Below, piece after piece: positions 26,256 to 34,808 of a stretch of DNA of 55,769 nt (positions within the stretch are counted from its first letter, which is position 1; each line of letters opens with the position of its first letter). This DNA is from [Mycobacterium] manitobense (GTDB lineage Bacteria; Actinomycetota; Actinomycetes; Mycobacteriales; Mycobacteriaceae), in assembly GCF_025821665.1 (NCBI RefSeq), contig NZ_JACKSJ010000020.1, forward strand, positions 1-55,769. The letters run 5' to 3'. Below the pieces are notes generated by a model. That model did no database searches and was not told where the DNA came from. It saw nothing but the letters and a program-made list of their open reading frames with translations. The position numbers and the translations under genes were made by a program.

Positions 26256-27901
26256 CGTGGTGCAGTTCCGATCGTGAGCAGTGTTCGGGTGTCCCGGGCG
26301 TAGAAGTCGTTGCCCTTGTCGTCGATGACGATGAAGGCTGGAAAGTCTTCGACCTCGATCCGTAGAACGGCTTCCATGCCCAGTTCGCCGTACTCGAGGA
26401 CTTCGATCGATGTGATGCAGTCATGGGCGAGGCGGGCGGCCGGTCCTCCGACGGATCCCAGGTAGAACCCGCCGTGCTGCTGACAGGAGCGCCGTACTGC
26501 GTCCGAACGATTTCCCTTCGCCAGCATCACCAATGATCCGCCGGCGGCCTGGAACTGCTCGACATAGGAGTCCATTCGTCCGGCTGTCGTGGGCCCGAAC
26601 GAGCCGGATGCCAAGCCGTCGGGCCTCTTCGCCGGTCCTGCGTAGAACACCGGGTATCGACGCAGGTAGTCGGGCATCGGTTCGCCTGCGTCGAGTCGTT
26701 CGCGGATCTTCGCGTGCGCGAGATCCCGCGCGACGACCATCGTGCCGGTCAACGACACCCGGGTGCCCACCGGATGAGTGGAAAGTCGCGCGCGGGTGTG
26801 CGACAACGAGTCGTTCAGGTCGATACGTACCGGTTCCGGATCAAGCGCGGTGTTGTCCGCGTCCGGCAGGAACCGCGCAGGATCGGTCTCGAGTCGCTCG
26901 AGGAACACCCCGTCGCGAGTCACCTTGCCCAGGACGTGGCGGTCGGCCGCGCAGGACACAGCAAGCGCGACGGGCAACGAGCCGCCATGCCTGGGTAGCC
27001 GGATGACGCGGACGTCGTAGCAGAAGTACTTGCCGCCGAACTGCGCACCGATACCGAGCCTCTGCGTCGCACTGAGGACTTGTCGCTCGAAGTCGTGGTC
27101 ACGGAACCCATGTCCGGCTGTCGAGCCCGCACTCGGTAAACCGTCGAGGTGGTGTGCTGACGCCAGTTTGGCCGTCTTGAGCGCGAATTCAGCACTGGTG
27201 CCGCCGATCACGACCGCGAGATGATAGGGCGGGCATGCCGAGGTGCCTATCTCGGCGGCCTTGGCGACGACGAAGTCCAGAAGGTTGCCGCTGGACAGGA
27301 GTGCGGGGGTCTGTTGGAACAGGAAGCTCTTGTTGGCGCTGCCGCAGCCCTTGGCCATGAACAGGAACCGATAGGTGTCGTCGCCCTCGGCGGAGATCTC
27401 GATCTGTGCCGGCAGGTTCGTGCCGGTGTTGCGTTCGTCGAACATCGACAACGGCGCCAGTTGCGAGTAACGCAGGTTGAGTGTGGTGTACGCACGGGCG
27501 ATGCCACGTGAGAGATGTTCTGCGTCCCGGCCGTCCGTGAGTACGTGCCGACCTCGTCCGGCGTGGATCAACGCAGTTCCGGTGTCCTGACACATGGGTA
27601 GGACGCCACCCGCGGCGACGTTCGCGTTGCGCAGAAGTTCCGTGGCGACATAGCGGTCGTTCGGGGAGGCCTCGGGGTCGTCGAGGATCGCCGCGACTTG
27701 GCGGAGATGGCTGGTGCGCAGTAGATGTGACACATCGCGGTAAGCCTCGAATGAAAGCTGCTCGAGCACGTCAGAATCCACTTCGATGAATTCGCGTCCG
27801 GCGGCGTAGGTGGTGCGGATCGCCTCAGGCCGTACGTCAAGCCGCCGGTAGGCCGTTCTGTCGGCACCGACCGGCAGCAGCGGCGTATAGGCGACGGTCA
27901 C
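26252..27901 (-). CDS. Class I (4Fe-4S) fumarate hydratase family protein
   Basis: The 549-residue protein has the two-domain layout and length of FumA/FumB-type iron-sulfur fumarases. [10 protein letters not shown] carries the first cluster cysteine, with [11 protein letters not shown] and SACPPYH around the others. The C-terminal beta domain has [28 protein letters not shown] and MLAKGNRS. It should interconvert fumarate and malate or hydrate a related C4 acid such as mesaconate. Mycobacteria normally rely on class II FumC, so a class I enzyme inside a catabolic operon suggests a dedicated pathway step. The start is GTG 27901, overlapping the amidase stop (GTGA). Confidence 0.92.
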   Translation of the reverse strand: MTVAYTPLLPVGADRTAYRRLDVRPEAIRTTYAAGREFIEVDSDVLEQLSFEAYRDVSHLLRTSHLRQVAAILDDPEASPNDRYVATELLRNANVAAGGVLPMCQDTGTALIHAGRGRHVLTDGRDAEHLSRGIARAYTTLNLRYSQLAPLSMFDERNTGTNLPAQIEISAEGDDTYRFLFMAKGCGSANKSFLFQQTPALLSSGNLLDFVVAKAAEIGTSACPPYHLAVVIGGTSAEFALKTAKLASAHHLDGLPSAGSTAGHGFRDHDFERQVLSATQRLGIGAQFGGKYFCYDVRVIRLPRHGGSLPVALAVSCAADRHVLGKVTRDGVFLERLETDPARFLPDADNTALDPEPVRIDLNDSLSHTRARLSTHPVGTRVSLTGTMVVARDLAHAKIRERLDAGEPMPDYLRRYPVFYAGPAKRPDGLASGSFGPTTAGRMDSYVEQFQAAGGSLVMLAKGNRSDAVRRSCQQHGGFYLGSVGGPAARLAHDCITSIEVLEYGELGMEAVLRIEVEDFPAFIVIDDKGNDFYARDTRTLLTIGTAPR

Positions 27902-29253
27902 CGCAGAGCGCCTTCGACTGCGTCGGCCACGCCGAACATCATGTGTTCCCTGCCCGTTGCGGTGATCAGCTGCAGCCCGACGGGCAGCCCCGACACGCCG
28001 CCGACCGGAAGGCTCACAGCCGGCTGCCCGGTGAGGTTCCACGGGCAGGTCAGCGAAAGCAAGGCCGACCGCACCTCGACCGCCTCGCCATCGATGACGT
28101 GTGCGCGCTGGTCGACATCGGTGGCGACTGTCGGCACGGTCGGCATGGCGATCACGTCGAATCGCCGGAACAGTTCGGCGGTCGCCGAACGCAGTTCGTC
28201 GCGTGCGCGGTCGGCACGGAGGTACTCCCACGCGGACATCTGCCGCCCACGAATAAGCCGATCGACGACCTCGGGGTCGATGTCGTCCCGGCGGCCGGTG
28301 AGGTCATCGGCATGTTCGGCATAGGCCTCGCTCGCCTGCAGCACGCTGAGGACGGAGAACAATTCGCCGGCCCGGAACGGCAGCCGCACGACGTCGTCGG
28401 AAAGGAGTCCCGCGACTTCCAGCGCGGCACGAACCGTCGCGGTGACCGCGGGATCGGTGGGGCCGATGCAGGACGGGTCGAGCCAGCCGACCCGGGCCGA
28501 CGCTTTGCCGAGTGGTTGTACTGTCCCGGCCATGACGGCGTACCCGAGTGCGGCGTCCGCAGAGGTGCCGGCGAAGATCCCGACGTGGTCCAAGGATGGC
28601 GCGAGTGGGTGAACGCCTCGGGTGCGGATTGCCCCGTACGCGGGCTTGAACCCGACCACCCCGCACAGCGCGGCAGGCACCCGCACTGAGCCCGCGGTGT
28701 CTGTTCCTACGGCGAGTGGCACCATGCCCGCAGCGGTGGCCGCGGCGCCACCGCCACTGGATCCGCCGCTGATCCTGGTGGGGTCCGAGGGATTCCGGGA
28801 CGCGCCGTGTGCCGACCGGTCACCGGTCGCGCCGTAGGCGAATTCGTGCAAGACATTCTTACCGACGATCACCGCGCCCGCCGCGCGCAGGCGGCGGACG
28901 CACTCGGCATCGTGCTCCGCGGGGCGATGCCGGTGCACCTTCGAACCGCGGGTGGTGACCTGGCCGGCGATGTCGATGAGATCTTTGACCGACACCGGGA
29001 TGCCGTGCAGAGGTCCGCGGTCGCGACCGCGAGCAAGTTCGTCGTCGGCCCTTTCGGCGCCTGCCATGGCGTTGTCCGCGCCAACACTGGTGAAGGCGTT
29101 GAGGATCGGGTTGAGCCGGGCAATGGCCGCCAGGCTGTGGCCGACCAGTTCCACGCTGGTCACCCTGCGGTTGCGGAGATCCTCGGCGAGCGAGTTGATG
29201 TCGCGGTCACGGAAGTATCCGTTCAGCACATCGGTGTCTGCGGTATCGGTCAT
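27898..29253 (-). CDS. Amidase signature family amidohydrolase
   Basis: This 451-residue amidase has the Ser-cisSer-Lys triad in place: SVKDL (Lys), GGSSGGGA (cis-Ser) and [15 protein letters not shown] (nucleophile Ser). It hydrolyses carboxamides to acid and ammonia. The family also includes half-amidases, allophanate hydrolases and GatA, but GatA is excluded by the catabolic context. It starts two bases after the membrane-protein stop and overlaps the fumarase GTG. With the nitrilase-type enzyme two genes upstream, the operon contains two C-N hydrolases. Confidence 0.92.
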   Translation of the reverse strand: MTDTADTDVLNGYFRDRDINSLAEDLRNRRVTSVELVGHSLAAIARLNPILNAFTSVGADNAMAGAERADDELARGRDRGPLHGIPVSVKDLIDIAGQVTTRGSKVHRHRPAEHDAECVRRLRAAGAVIVGKNVLHEFAYGATGDRSAHGASRNPSDPTRISGGSSGGGAAATAAGMVPLAVGTDTAGSVRVPAALCGVVGFKPAYGAIRTRGVHPLAPSLDHVGIFAGTSADAALGYAVMAGTVQPLGKASARVGWLDPSCIGPTDPAVTATVRAALEVAGLLSDDVVRLPFRAGELFSVLSVLQASEAYAEHADDLTGRRDDIDPEVVDRLIRGRQMSAWEYLRADRARDELRSATAELFRRFDVIAMPTVPTVATDVDQRAHVIDGEAVEVRSALLSLTCPWNLTGQPAVSLPVGGVSGLPVGLQLITATGREHMMFGVADAVEGALR

Positions 29254-29255
29254 CG

Positions 29256-30386
29256 TCAGAATCCTGGAAGTGGTTGCAGGGCAGGGACGATCACTGCGGT
29301 GGAGAGAGCCATGGCAGCGACGTTCCCGATGAAGGGATGGAAGTCGGCGGGTAGTCGTGACGAGATCGCGGCGGCCAACGGTGGGCCGAGTGCCGCGCCC
29401 AGTACCGCGCCGGCGACGATCGAGACTGGTGTCCCTCCGTATGCCAGCACACAGGCCGGCGCGACCGAGACGACGGGAACGAACGTCGGGTAGAACGGCC
29501 GCCGTGACCACTGTCTGCGCCAGAGGAGCACGGCGACGACCGCTGCGAGCGCCTGCGCGGCAAGGATCTGAGGCAACAGACCCGACCCGTATGCCGGTAG
29601 CGCCGGGTCGAGCAGGTATGCCACCAAAACACCGGCGATGAGTCCGATGCTGGCCCATTCGCTACCGAAGAACTGGGCCTCCGAGAAGTCTGCCAACCCC
29701 CGGCGCAACAGCCAGGCGGGCCCGTGCGTCTCGGCGATCACCGGCGGTTGTGTTTCAGGCTCGCGGCGCAAGTGCGGCAGCGCGGGCAGCCAGGGCAGGT
29801 GACGGCAGACCGCGAAGGCGATCACCGCACCCATTGCCATCCCGCCGGTCACGCCGACCACCGGCGGAACACCCAGCCACGGACAGATGACGTCCGCGCC
29901 GAGGACCGACAGCGGAGGGGTGACGACGCCGCCGAGGACGCCGCCGGTGAGTACCGTCTTCATGTCGGGGCCGAACATCAGCACGACGGTCGGCGACACC
30001 GAGACGAACGGAGCGAACAGCGGCTGCCAGGCGCCGTCGGACATGGTCCAACCCCACATCAGATTGCTGATGGCCACACCGAGCAGCGCACTGGCCAGCA
30101 TCGGGACCCACAGTCCGGATCCGCAGGCCTGGGCAAACCCCTGCCACCGCCGCCCGCAGGCCTGCAGCCGATGTGCGAGCAGACCACCGGCCAGAAGGCC
30201 GAGCCCCGCAAGCGTGCTCCCGTAGAAGTTGGGTTCACTTGCCGCTGAGGCGATGACATCGAGCACCGGGGCGACGTCGGGCAGGCTGCCGGTCCACACT
30301 AGAGCGGCCAGCAGACAGATGGCGGCGACGAGTGGCCACAGCGCCAGAGCGCCGCTGTGCGGGCGGGTCGACGGTGCGGTCGTCAT
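29256..30386 (-). CDS. Unrecognised polytopic membrane protein with internal duplication (putative transporter)
   Basis: I do not recognise this 376-residue family. It has about eleven hydrophobic segments: one N-terminal helix, then two halves of about five helices each. The halves match: FYGSTLAGLGLLAGGLL (54-70) with FFGSEWASIGLIAGVLV (239-255), and FAPFVSVSPTVVLMFG (124-139) with FVPVVSVAPACVLAYG (302-317). Both FVSV-type segments are followed by a Gly-rich VLGGVV/VLGAAL-PPL stretch. An odd-number repeat would give inverted topology, the usual design of secondary transporters and channels. Lying between two C-N hydrolases in one operon, it probably imports the amide substrate or exports a product such as ammonia. 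Confidence 0.8.
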   Translation of the reverse strand: MTTAPSTRPHSGALALWPLVAAICLLAALVWTGSLPDVAPVLDVIASAASEPNFYGSTLAGLGLLAGGLLAHRLQACGRRWQGFAQACGSGLWVPMLASALLGVAISNLMWGWTMSDGAWQPLFAPFVSVSPTVVLMFGPDMKTVLTGGVLGGVVTPPLSVLGADVICPWLGVPPVVGVTGGMAMGAVIAFAVCRHLPWLPALPHLRREPETQPPVIAETHGPAWLLRRGLADFSEAQFFGSEWASIGLIAGVLVAYLLDPALPAYGSGLLPQILAAQALAAVVAVLLWRRQWSRRPFYPTFVPVVSVAPACVLAYGGTPVSIVAGAVLGAALGPPLAAAISSRLPADFHPFIGNVAAMALSTAVIVPALQPLPGF

Positions 30387-30395
30387 ATCCGCGCC

Positions 30396-31307
30396 CTACC
30401 GGGGAAGCGCCGGGCCGCCGCGGTAGCCGAGCAGCTGATCGTAGAGATCGGTGCGGCGGTCGCGGTGAAGATCGTTGAACTGGTTCCAGATCGCGGCGCC
30501 ACGAGCGGCCGTGACGTCGATGTCTGCATAGACGATGGTGTCCTCGTCAGGTCCGGCGATCCGGTCGATCGGCCAGCCGTTGGTCCCGGCGATGAGCGAG
30601 TTGCCCATGAACCCGGAGGTGCGTTCCGTGCCGATCCGGTCTGCGGTGGCGATGTACACGTTGTTGACGTGCGCAGCCGTCATCGTGAGGTAGGCGGCCA
30701 TGCACGTGCCGCTGGCGTCGTACAGCGGTGGCGGGGTCCACACCCATCCGGTGGGGATGCAGATGATGTCCGCGCCCTGTTGCGCGACGATGCGCGCGGT
30801 CTCGGGGAACCAGATGTCCCAGCACACCAGCAGTCCAATCCGGCCAATCCTGGTGTGGAACACCGGGTAGCCCAGATTGCCGGGGGAGAAGAACAGCTTC
30901 TCCTCGTTCCACAGGTGGGTCTTGCGGTACTTACCGACGTAGCCGTCTGGTCCGACGAGGACTGCGGTGTCGAACAGTTCGACGCCGTCGAGTTCGGGCA
31001 GGCAGCCCACGATGTAGACGTCGTGTGCGACGGCGAACTCGACCCAGCCGGCCACGGTCGCGCCGGACGGAACCTCCTCGGCGTGGGCGTAGGCCTCGTC
31101 GCGGGAGGCGAATGTGTAGCCGGTGGTTGCCAGCTCGGGCAGGACGATGAGGTTGGCGCCTTCAGCTACCGCGTTGCTGAGGCGCTCGTAGACCGCCTCG
31201 GAATTGGCCTTCAGGTTCTCGACCCCGACTTGCGGGTTGAACTGCACGACGGCGACGCGTACGGGGCTGTGCCGGTGGTTCTCTGGCAATCCATCCTGAT
31301 CAGGCAT
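30396..31307 (-). CDS. Nitrilase-superfamily C-N hydrolase (amidohydrolase type)
   Basis: The 303-residue enzyme has the full Glu-Lys-Cys triad: LPELATTGY (Glu), YRKTHLWNEE (Lys) and LLVCWDIWFPE (Cys). The CWD context fits amidases and N-carbamoyl amino-acid or beta-ureido hydrolases better than true nitrilases. It is the first gene of the island operon, starting at ATG 31307 with GAAGAGAG upstream, and is followed nine bases later by the membrane protein. The 157-base divergent spacer to the LacI gene holds two palindromes. Confidence 0.92.
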   Translation of the reverse strand: MPDQDGLPENHRHSPVRVAVVQFNPQVGVENLKANSEAVYERLSNAVAEGANLIVLPELATTGYTFASRDEAYAHAEEVPSGATVAGWVEFAVAHDVYIVGCLPELDGVELFDTAVLVGPDGYVGKYRKTHLWNEEKLFFSPGNLGYPVFHTRIGRIGLLVCWDIWFPETARIVAQQGADIICIPTGWVWTPPPLYDASGTCMAAYLTMTAAHVNNVYIATADRIGTERTSGFMGNSLIAGTNGWPIDRIAGPDEDTIVYADIDVTAARGAAIWNQFNDLHRDRRTDLYDQLLGYRGGPALPR

Positions 31308-31369
31308 GACACTCTCTTCTGTCGGTGCAGATGGTGCATTTTCGGGCGTTCGACGCGTCCGAGAATTCT

Positions 31370-31396
31370 GCCCGAACGTTCGGGCCGAACGTTCGG
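31370..31396. promoter_or_regulatory. Twin palindromic operators in the LacI/nitrilase divergent spacer
   Basis: Two perfect palindromes sit side by side. GCCCGAACGTTCGGGC is at 31370-31385 and CCGAACGTTCGG at 31385-31396, with centres 13 bases apart. A TATACT -10 hexamer follows at 31399-31404, pointing to the LacI gene. The symmetric core with central CG is typical of LacI-family sites. Placement predicts autoregulation and control of the divergent five-gene operon. Confidence 0.7.
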
Positions 31397-31464
31397 GCTA
31401 TACTGCTCCCAGATGTGCGCCACTGTCAAGGGGTGGTCAGACGGGTCCGACACAGCAAACGGGG

Positions 31465-32493
31465 ATGGCGGGAGTGGCTAAGCCAAGACAAGCGACACTG
31501 CAGTCGATCGCCGACGACCTGGGCCTGCACGTGTCGACGGTGGCGCGGGTGCTCAACGGCATGCGGCAGGGCGAGCGTGCCGCCTCGGGTGCCACCGCCG
31601 AGCGAATCCGCGAGCGTGCGGCGGAGGTGAACTACCGGCCCAATCCGCACGCCGCGAGTCTGCGTACGCGCCGGACGAACCTGATCGGTGTCCTGGTGCC
31701 GCGGTTGAGCGACGTCGTGCTGGCGACGGTGTACGAGGGCATCGAATCGGCTGCGGCGCAGCAAGGTCTGACGGCGTTCGTGGCGAACACGCAGGATGAA
31801 CCCACCGGCCAGCGTCAGCGGATCGAAATGATGCTGGACCGCCGCGTCGACGGACTCATCCTCGGTGACGCGCGTGCTGATGACCATTCGGTTCTCGAAG
31901 AGCTGACCCGCAGGGAGGTTCCGTTCGTGCTGGTCAATCGCAGCGTCGCGGACTATCCGGCGGCGACTTGCGACAACTGGCTCGGCGGCCGGCTGGCTGC
32001 GCAGCACCTGCTCGACCTCGGCCACCGCAGGGTCGGGGTGATCGCAGGGCTCGCGCACGCGAGCACCGGTATCGACCGGCCGGCCGGATTCGTCGAGTGC
32101 TTCCGGGAGGCGGGCTTCGAAGTGCTACCGGAGAACATCGTGTACTCGGGACTGGACAGCCAGGGCGGTCATTTCGCGGCGGATCGGATGCTCGACGGTC
32201 CCTCGCCGCCGACGGCGCTGTTCGCGGTGAACGACTTCGCTGCGATCGGCGCGGCCGGCGCCATTCGCAACCACGGGTTGCGGGTCGGCCGGGACGTGTC
32301 GCTGATCGGCTTCAACAACATCGCGCTCACCGCCGAGCTGCACGTCCCGCTTACCTCGATCGAGTCGCACGCCTTCGACATGGGGCGCGATGCGGTGCAG
32401 CTGCTGGCGGACTCACTCGCGGGGCGGCCTCCGGCTCAGCGCCGGACGACGCCCGTCCTCGTTGTGCGGGAGTCGACGTGCGAGCCACCTTGA
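31465..32493 (+). CDS. LacI-family transcriptional regulator
   Basis: The 342-residue regulator has the LacI helix-turn-helix plus hinge at its N-terminus (ATLQSIADDLGLHVSTVARVLNG, then NYRPNPHAASLRTRRT). A periplasmic-binding-like effector domain follows (LIGVLVPRLSD, GLILGDARADD, LFAVNDFAAIGA, PLTSIE). Effectors of this family are usually sugars or other small metabolites, here presumably a substrate or intermediate of the divergent operon. I place the start at ATG 31465; GTG 31474 is an alternative. The ORF stays open upstream to 31306, but that part overlaps the operators. Its TGA lies within the right 18-bp direct repeat. Confidence 0.9.
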   Translation: MAGVAKPRQATLQSIADDLGLHVSTVARVLNGMRQGERAASGATAERIRERAAEVNYRPNPHAASLRTRRTNLIGVLVPRLSDVVLATVYEGIESAAAQQGLTAFVANTQDEPTGQRQRIEMMLDRRVDGLILGDARADDHSVLEELTRREVPFVLVNRSVADYPAATCDNWLGGRLAAQHLLDLGHRRVGVIAGLAHASTGIDRPAGFVECFREAGFEVLPENIVYSGLDSQGGHFAADRMLDGPSPPTALFAVNDFAAIGAAGAIRNHGLRVGRDVSLIGFNNIALTAELHVPLTSIESHAFDMGRDAVQLLADSLAGRPPAQRRTTPVLVVRESTCEPP

Positions 32494-32506
32494 CATCTGA
32501 TCGAAC
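32489..32506 (+). repeat. 18-bp direct repeat, right copy
   Basis: Identical to 25428-25445. This copy supplies the stop codon of the LacI gene, the -35 hexamer TTGACA and the left half (TCGAAC) of the LexA box of the radical SAM gene. Fusing left-copy upstream sequence to right-copy downstream sequence gives a seamless ancestral junction: Mo-hydroxylase stop, then the SOS promoter. Confidence 0.9.
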
Positions 32507-32518
32507 ACAAGTTCGAAT
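32490..32518 (+). promoter_or_regulatory. SigA-type promoter with LexA (SOS) box for the radical SAM gene
   Basis: TTGACA at 32490-32495 is followed, after 17 bases, by TCGAAT at 32513-32518. A perfect mycobacterial SOS box TCGAAC-ACAA-GTTCGA covers 32501-32516, across the spacer and -10 region, so LexA would block the promoter. The -10 ends seven bases before GTG 32525, which predicts a leaderless transcript. A three-codon frame (ATGAAGAGGTGA, 32517-32528) also overlaps the start. Confidence 0.8.
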
Positions 32519-32524
32519 GAAGAG

Positions 32525-33541
32525 GTGAGGTGGGACGGGCAGGGTGTCGGCGTCGATGACGGAGCGCTGCCGGGCCTGCAGCGCATCGGCTTCGTCCGAA
32601 GCGTCCGCACGCCGCAGTTCGACGGCATCACCTTCCACGAGGTGCTGTGCAAGTCGGCGCTGAACAAGGTGCCGAACTCCTCGATGCTGCCGTTCCAGTA
32701 CACGGTCAACGGCTACCGCGGCTGTTCGCACGCCTGCCGGTACTGTTTCGCCCGCCCCACCCACGAGTACCTCGACTTCGACAACGGCGTCGACTTCGAC
32801 TCCCAGGTGGTGGTCAAGACCAACGTCGTCGACGTGCTGCGCCGCGAGCTGCGCAGGCCGTCGTGGACCAGGGACACGGTGGCGCTGGGCACCAACACCG
32901 ACCCCTACCAGCGAGCCGAGGGCCGCTATGAACTCATGCCGGGAATCATTGCCGCGCTGACCGATTCGGGGACACCGATGTCCATCCTCACCAAGGGGAC
33001 ACTGCTCCGGCGCGACCTGCCCCAACTGGCCGAGGCGGCGCGGCGGGTGCCGGTGAGCGTCGCGGTGTCGCTCGCGGTCGGCGACCCGGACCTGCACCGC
33101 GACGTCGAACCGGGAACGCCCTCGCCGCAGGCCCGGCTCGGTCTCATCGCCGCGATCCGCGACGCCGGGCTGCCGTGCCATGTGATGGTGGCGCCGGTGC
33201 TGCCGCATCTGACCGACTCCACCGAGCACCTCGACGGACTGCTCGGGCAGATCGCCGCCGCGGGCGCCGACAGCGTCACGGTGTTCGGGCTGCACCTGCG
33301 CGGTTCCACCCGCGGCTGGTTCATGTCGTGGCTGGCGCGCTCACACCCGCATCTGGTCGCGCGCTACCGCGAGTTGTACCGCCGTGGTGCGTATCTGCCC
33401 GAGGACTACCGCCGGTCGCTGCACGACCGCGCGGCGCCGCTGATCGCCCGTCACGGTCTGGCCAGGAACCGACGGGTCACGACGCCGGAGATCGTTCCCC
33501 CGGTCGCGGCGACGCAGCCGGTGCAGGCAACGCTGTTCTAG
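32525..33541 (+). CDS. Rv2578c-type radical SAM protein, DNA-damage inducible
   Basis: The 338-residue radical SAM enzyme has its cluster motif GCSHACRYCF (CxxxCxxC) near residue 67. It belongs to the SplB/photolyase-like radical SAM group by motif spacing (YTVNGYRGCSHACRYCFARPTH) and ends with PVQATLF, as in the M. tuberculosis protein Rv2578c. The reaction is not known. The perfect LexA box over its promoter indicates induction in the SOS response, so a DNA-repair-related role is plausible. The GTG start coincides with the expected transcription start. Its stop lies next to the convergent acyl-CoA dehydrogenase stop. Confidence 0.9.
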   Translation: MRWDGQGVGVDDGALPGLQRIGFVRSVRTPQFDGITFHEVLCKSALNKVPNSSMLPFQYTVNGYRGCSHACRYCFARPTHEYLDFDNGVDFDSQVVVKTNVVDVLRRELRRPSWTRDTVALGTNTDPYQRAEGRYELMPGIIAALTDSGTPMSILTKGTLLRRDLPQLAEAARRVPVSVAVSLAVGDPDLHRDVEPGTPSPQARLGLIAAIRDAGLPCHVMVAPVLPHLTDSTEHLDGLLGQIAAAGADSVTVFGLHLRGSTRGWFMSWLARSHPHLVARYRELYRRGAYLPEDYRRSLHDRAAPLIARHGLARNRRVTTPEIVPPVAATQPVQATLF

Positions 33542-33542
33542 G

Positions 33543-34808
33543 TCAGACCTTGTTGCGCTTGACGTCCTTGAACGGCACACCGCGGTCGGCGGCCTGTTCC
33601 CGGGGGAAGCCGAGCACCCGTTCGCCGATGATGTTGCGGGCGATCTCGGTGGTCCCACCGCCCAGCGAGGCGGTCTGCCGCGACAGATAGCGGTCGCCGT
33701 AGCGGATCAGCCGGTCGCCCGCGTCGACCACGCCCGCCGCGCCGGAAAGCGCCACCGCCGTGTCGATCTCGAACTGGATCGACTCGGCGTGGGTGATCCG
33801 GATGATCGACCCGGCGGCCGGTGGCAGCGACCCGTCCAGCACACCGTGGTAGACGTGGTCGATCAGCTGCTCCTGCACCGCACGCCGCACCAGCGCCCGG
33901 CCGGCCATCTCGCGAGCGCGTTCGCTGTCGGCCTGGCCGGTCTCCGCCAGCAGTGCCCGGTAGTCGACCGGCTGATCGGTCACACCCTCCGGGCCGATGC
34001 CGCTGGCGAACTCCGAGCCACCGCCCACCGCGCGCCGCTCGTGGTAGAGCTGCCGGGAGGCGACCTCCCAGCCCTCGTTCACCTCGCCGACCACCGCGTC
34101 GTCGCCGAGTTCGAGGTTGTCGAAGAATTCCTCGCAGAACTCGTCACCACCGTCGACCTGCTTGATACGCCGCATCGTGATGCCCGGTGCGTCGAGCGGC
34201 ACCATGAACATCGTCAGCCCTTCGTGTTTGGGCACGTTCCAGTCGGTGCGGGCCAGCAGCAGGCCGTAGTCGGCGGCGAAGGCGCTGGTGCTCCACGTCT
34301 TGGCGCCGTTGATCACCCAGGTGTCGCCCTTGCGGTCGGCCCGGGTGATCACCCCGGCGAGGTCGGATCCGCCGCTCGGTTCGGACAGCAGCTGCACCAG
34401 GATCTCGTCACCGCGGATGGCCGCGGCGATGTGCTCGCTCTTCTGCTCTTCGGTACCGGTGTCCAGGATCGTCGCCGCGCAGATGGTGAACGTCGGTGTG
34501 TTGAGGATGATCGGCAGCTCATAGTCCTTGGACACCGCGTCGAACGCCCGCTGATAGGCGATCGGGTAGCCCAGGCCGCCGTACTCACGGGGGAAGCAGA
34601 TGCCGGCGAATCCGCCTGCGTGCAGCTTCTTCTGGAGTTCCCGGGCCCGCAGCCACGGGGCCTCCTCGCCGCGGTCGGAGTCCGGCGGGTTCGCCGGGTC
34701 GATGCGGGGCATGTTCTCGGCCAGCCACGCCTTCGCCCTGGCCTTGAAGTCCTCGACGGACTCGCCTGCCGCCGGAGCCGCCTGATCCTGCGATGCGGTC
34801 TCGGTCAT
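33543..34808 (-). CDS. Acyl-CoA dehydrogenase (FadE-type), larger subunit
   Basis: This is a 421-residue flavoenzyme for alpha,beta-dehydrogenation of an acyl-CoA. Visible are the N-terminal helical domain (GGFAGICFPREYGGLGYP), the beta-domain FAD/substrate segment LLSEPSGGSDLAG with WVINGAKTWSTSA, and the C-terminal FAD-adenine motif LGGGTTEIARNIIGERVLG. The ATG at 34808 overlaps the stop of the second dehydrogenase gene (ATGA). Such coupled FadE pairs in mycobacteria often form alpha2beta2 enzymes for steroid or other bulky acyl-CoAs. Confidence 0.93.
   Translation of the reverse strand: MTETASQDQAAPAAGESVEDFKARAKAWLAENMPRIDPANPPDSDRGEEAPWLRARELQKKLHAGGFAGICFPREYGGLGYPIAYQRAFDAVSKDYELPIILNTPTFTICAATILDTGTEEQKSEHIAAAIRGDEILVQLLSEPSGGSDLAGVITRADRKGDTWVINGAKTWSTSAFAADYGLLLARTDWNVPKHEGLTMFMVPLDAPGITMRRIKQVDGGDEFCEEFFDNLELGDDAVVGEVNEGWEVASRQLYHERRAVGGGSEFASGIGPEGVTDQPVDYRALLAETGQADSERAREMAGRALVRRAVQEQLIDHVYHGVLDGSLPPAAGSIIRITHAESIQFEIDTAVALSGAAGVVDAGDRLIRYGDRYLSRQTASLGGGTTEIARNIIGERVLGFPREQAADRGVPFKDVKRNKV

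Noticed and set aside
31370..31396. CGAACGTTCG palindromes as LexA boxes
   Set aside because: The halves resemble SOS half sites but there is no four-base spacer, and they adjoin a LacI gene. The true SOS box is at 32501-32516.
25425..32506. The island as a transposon or phage-type integrative element
   Set aside because: No transposase, integrase, recombinase or terminal inverted repeats found; 18 bp is also long for a typical transposon target duplication. Kept only as a repeat-bracketed insertion of unknown mechanism.
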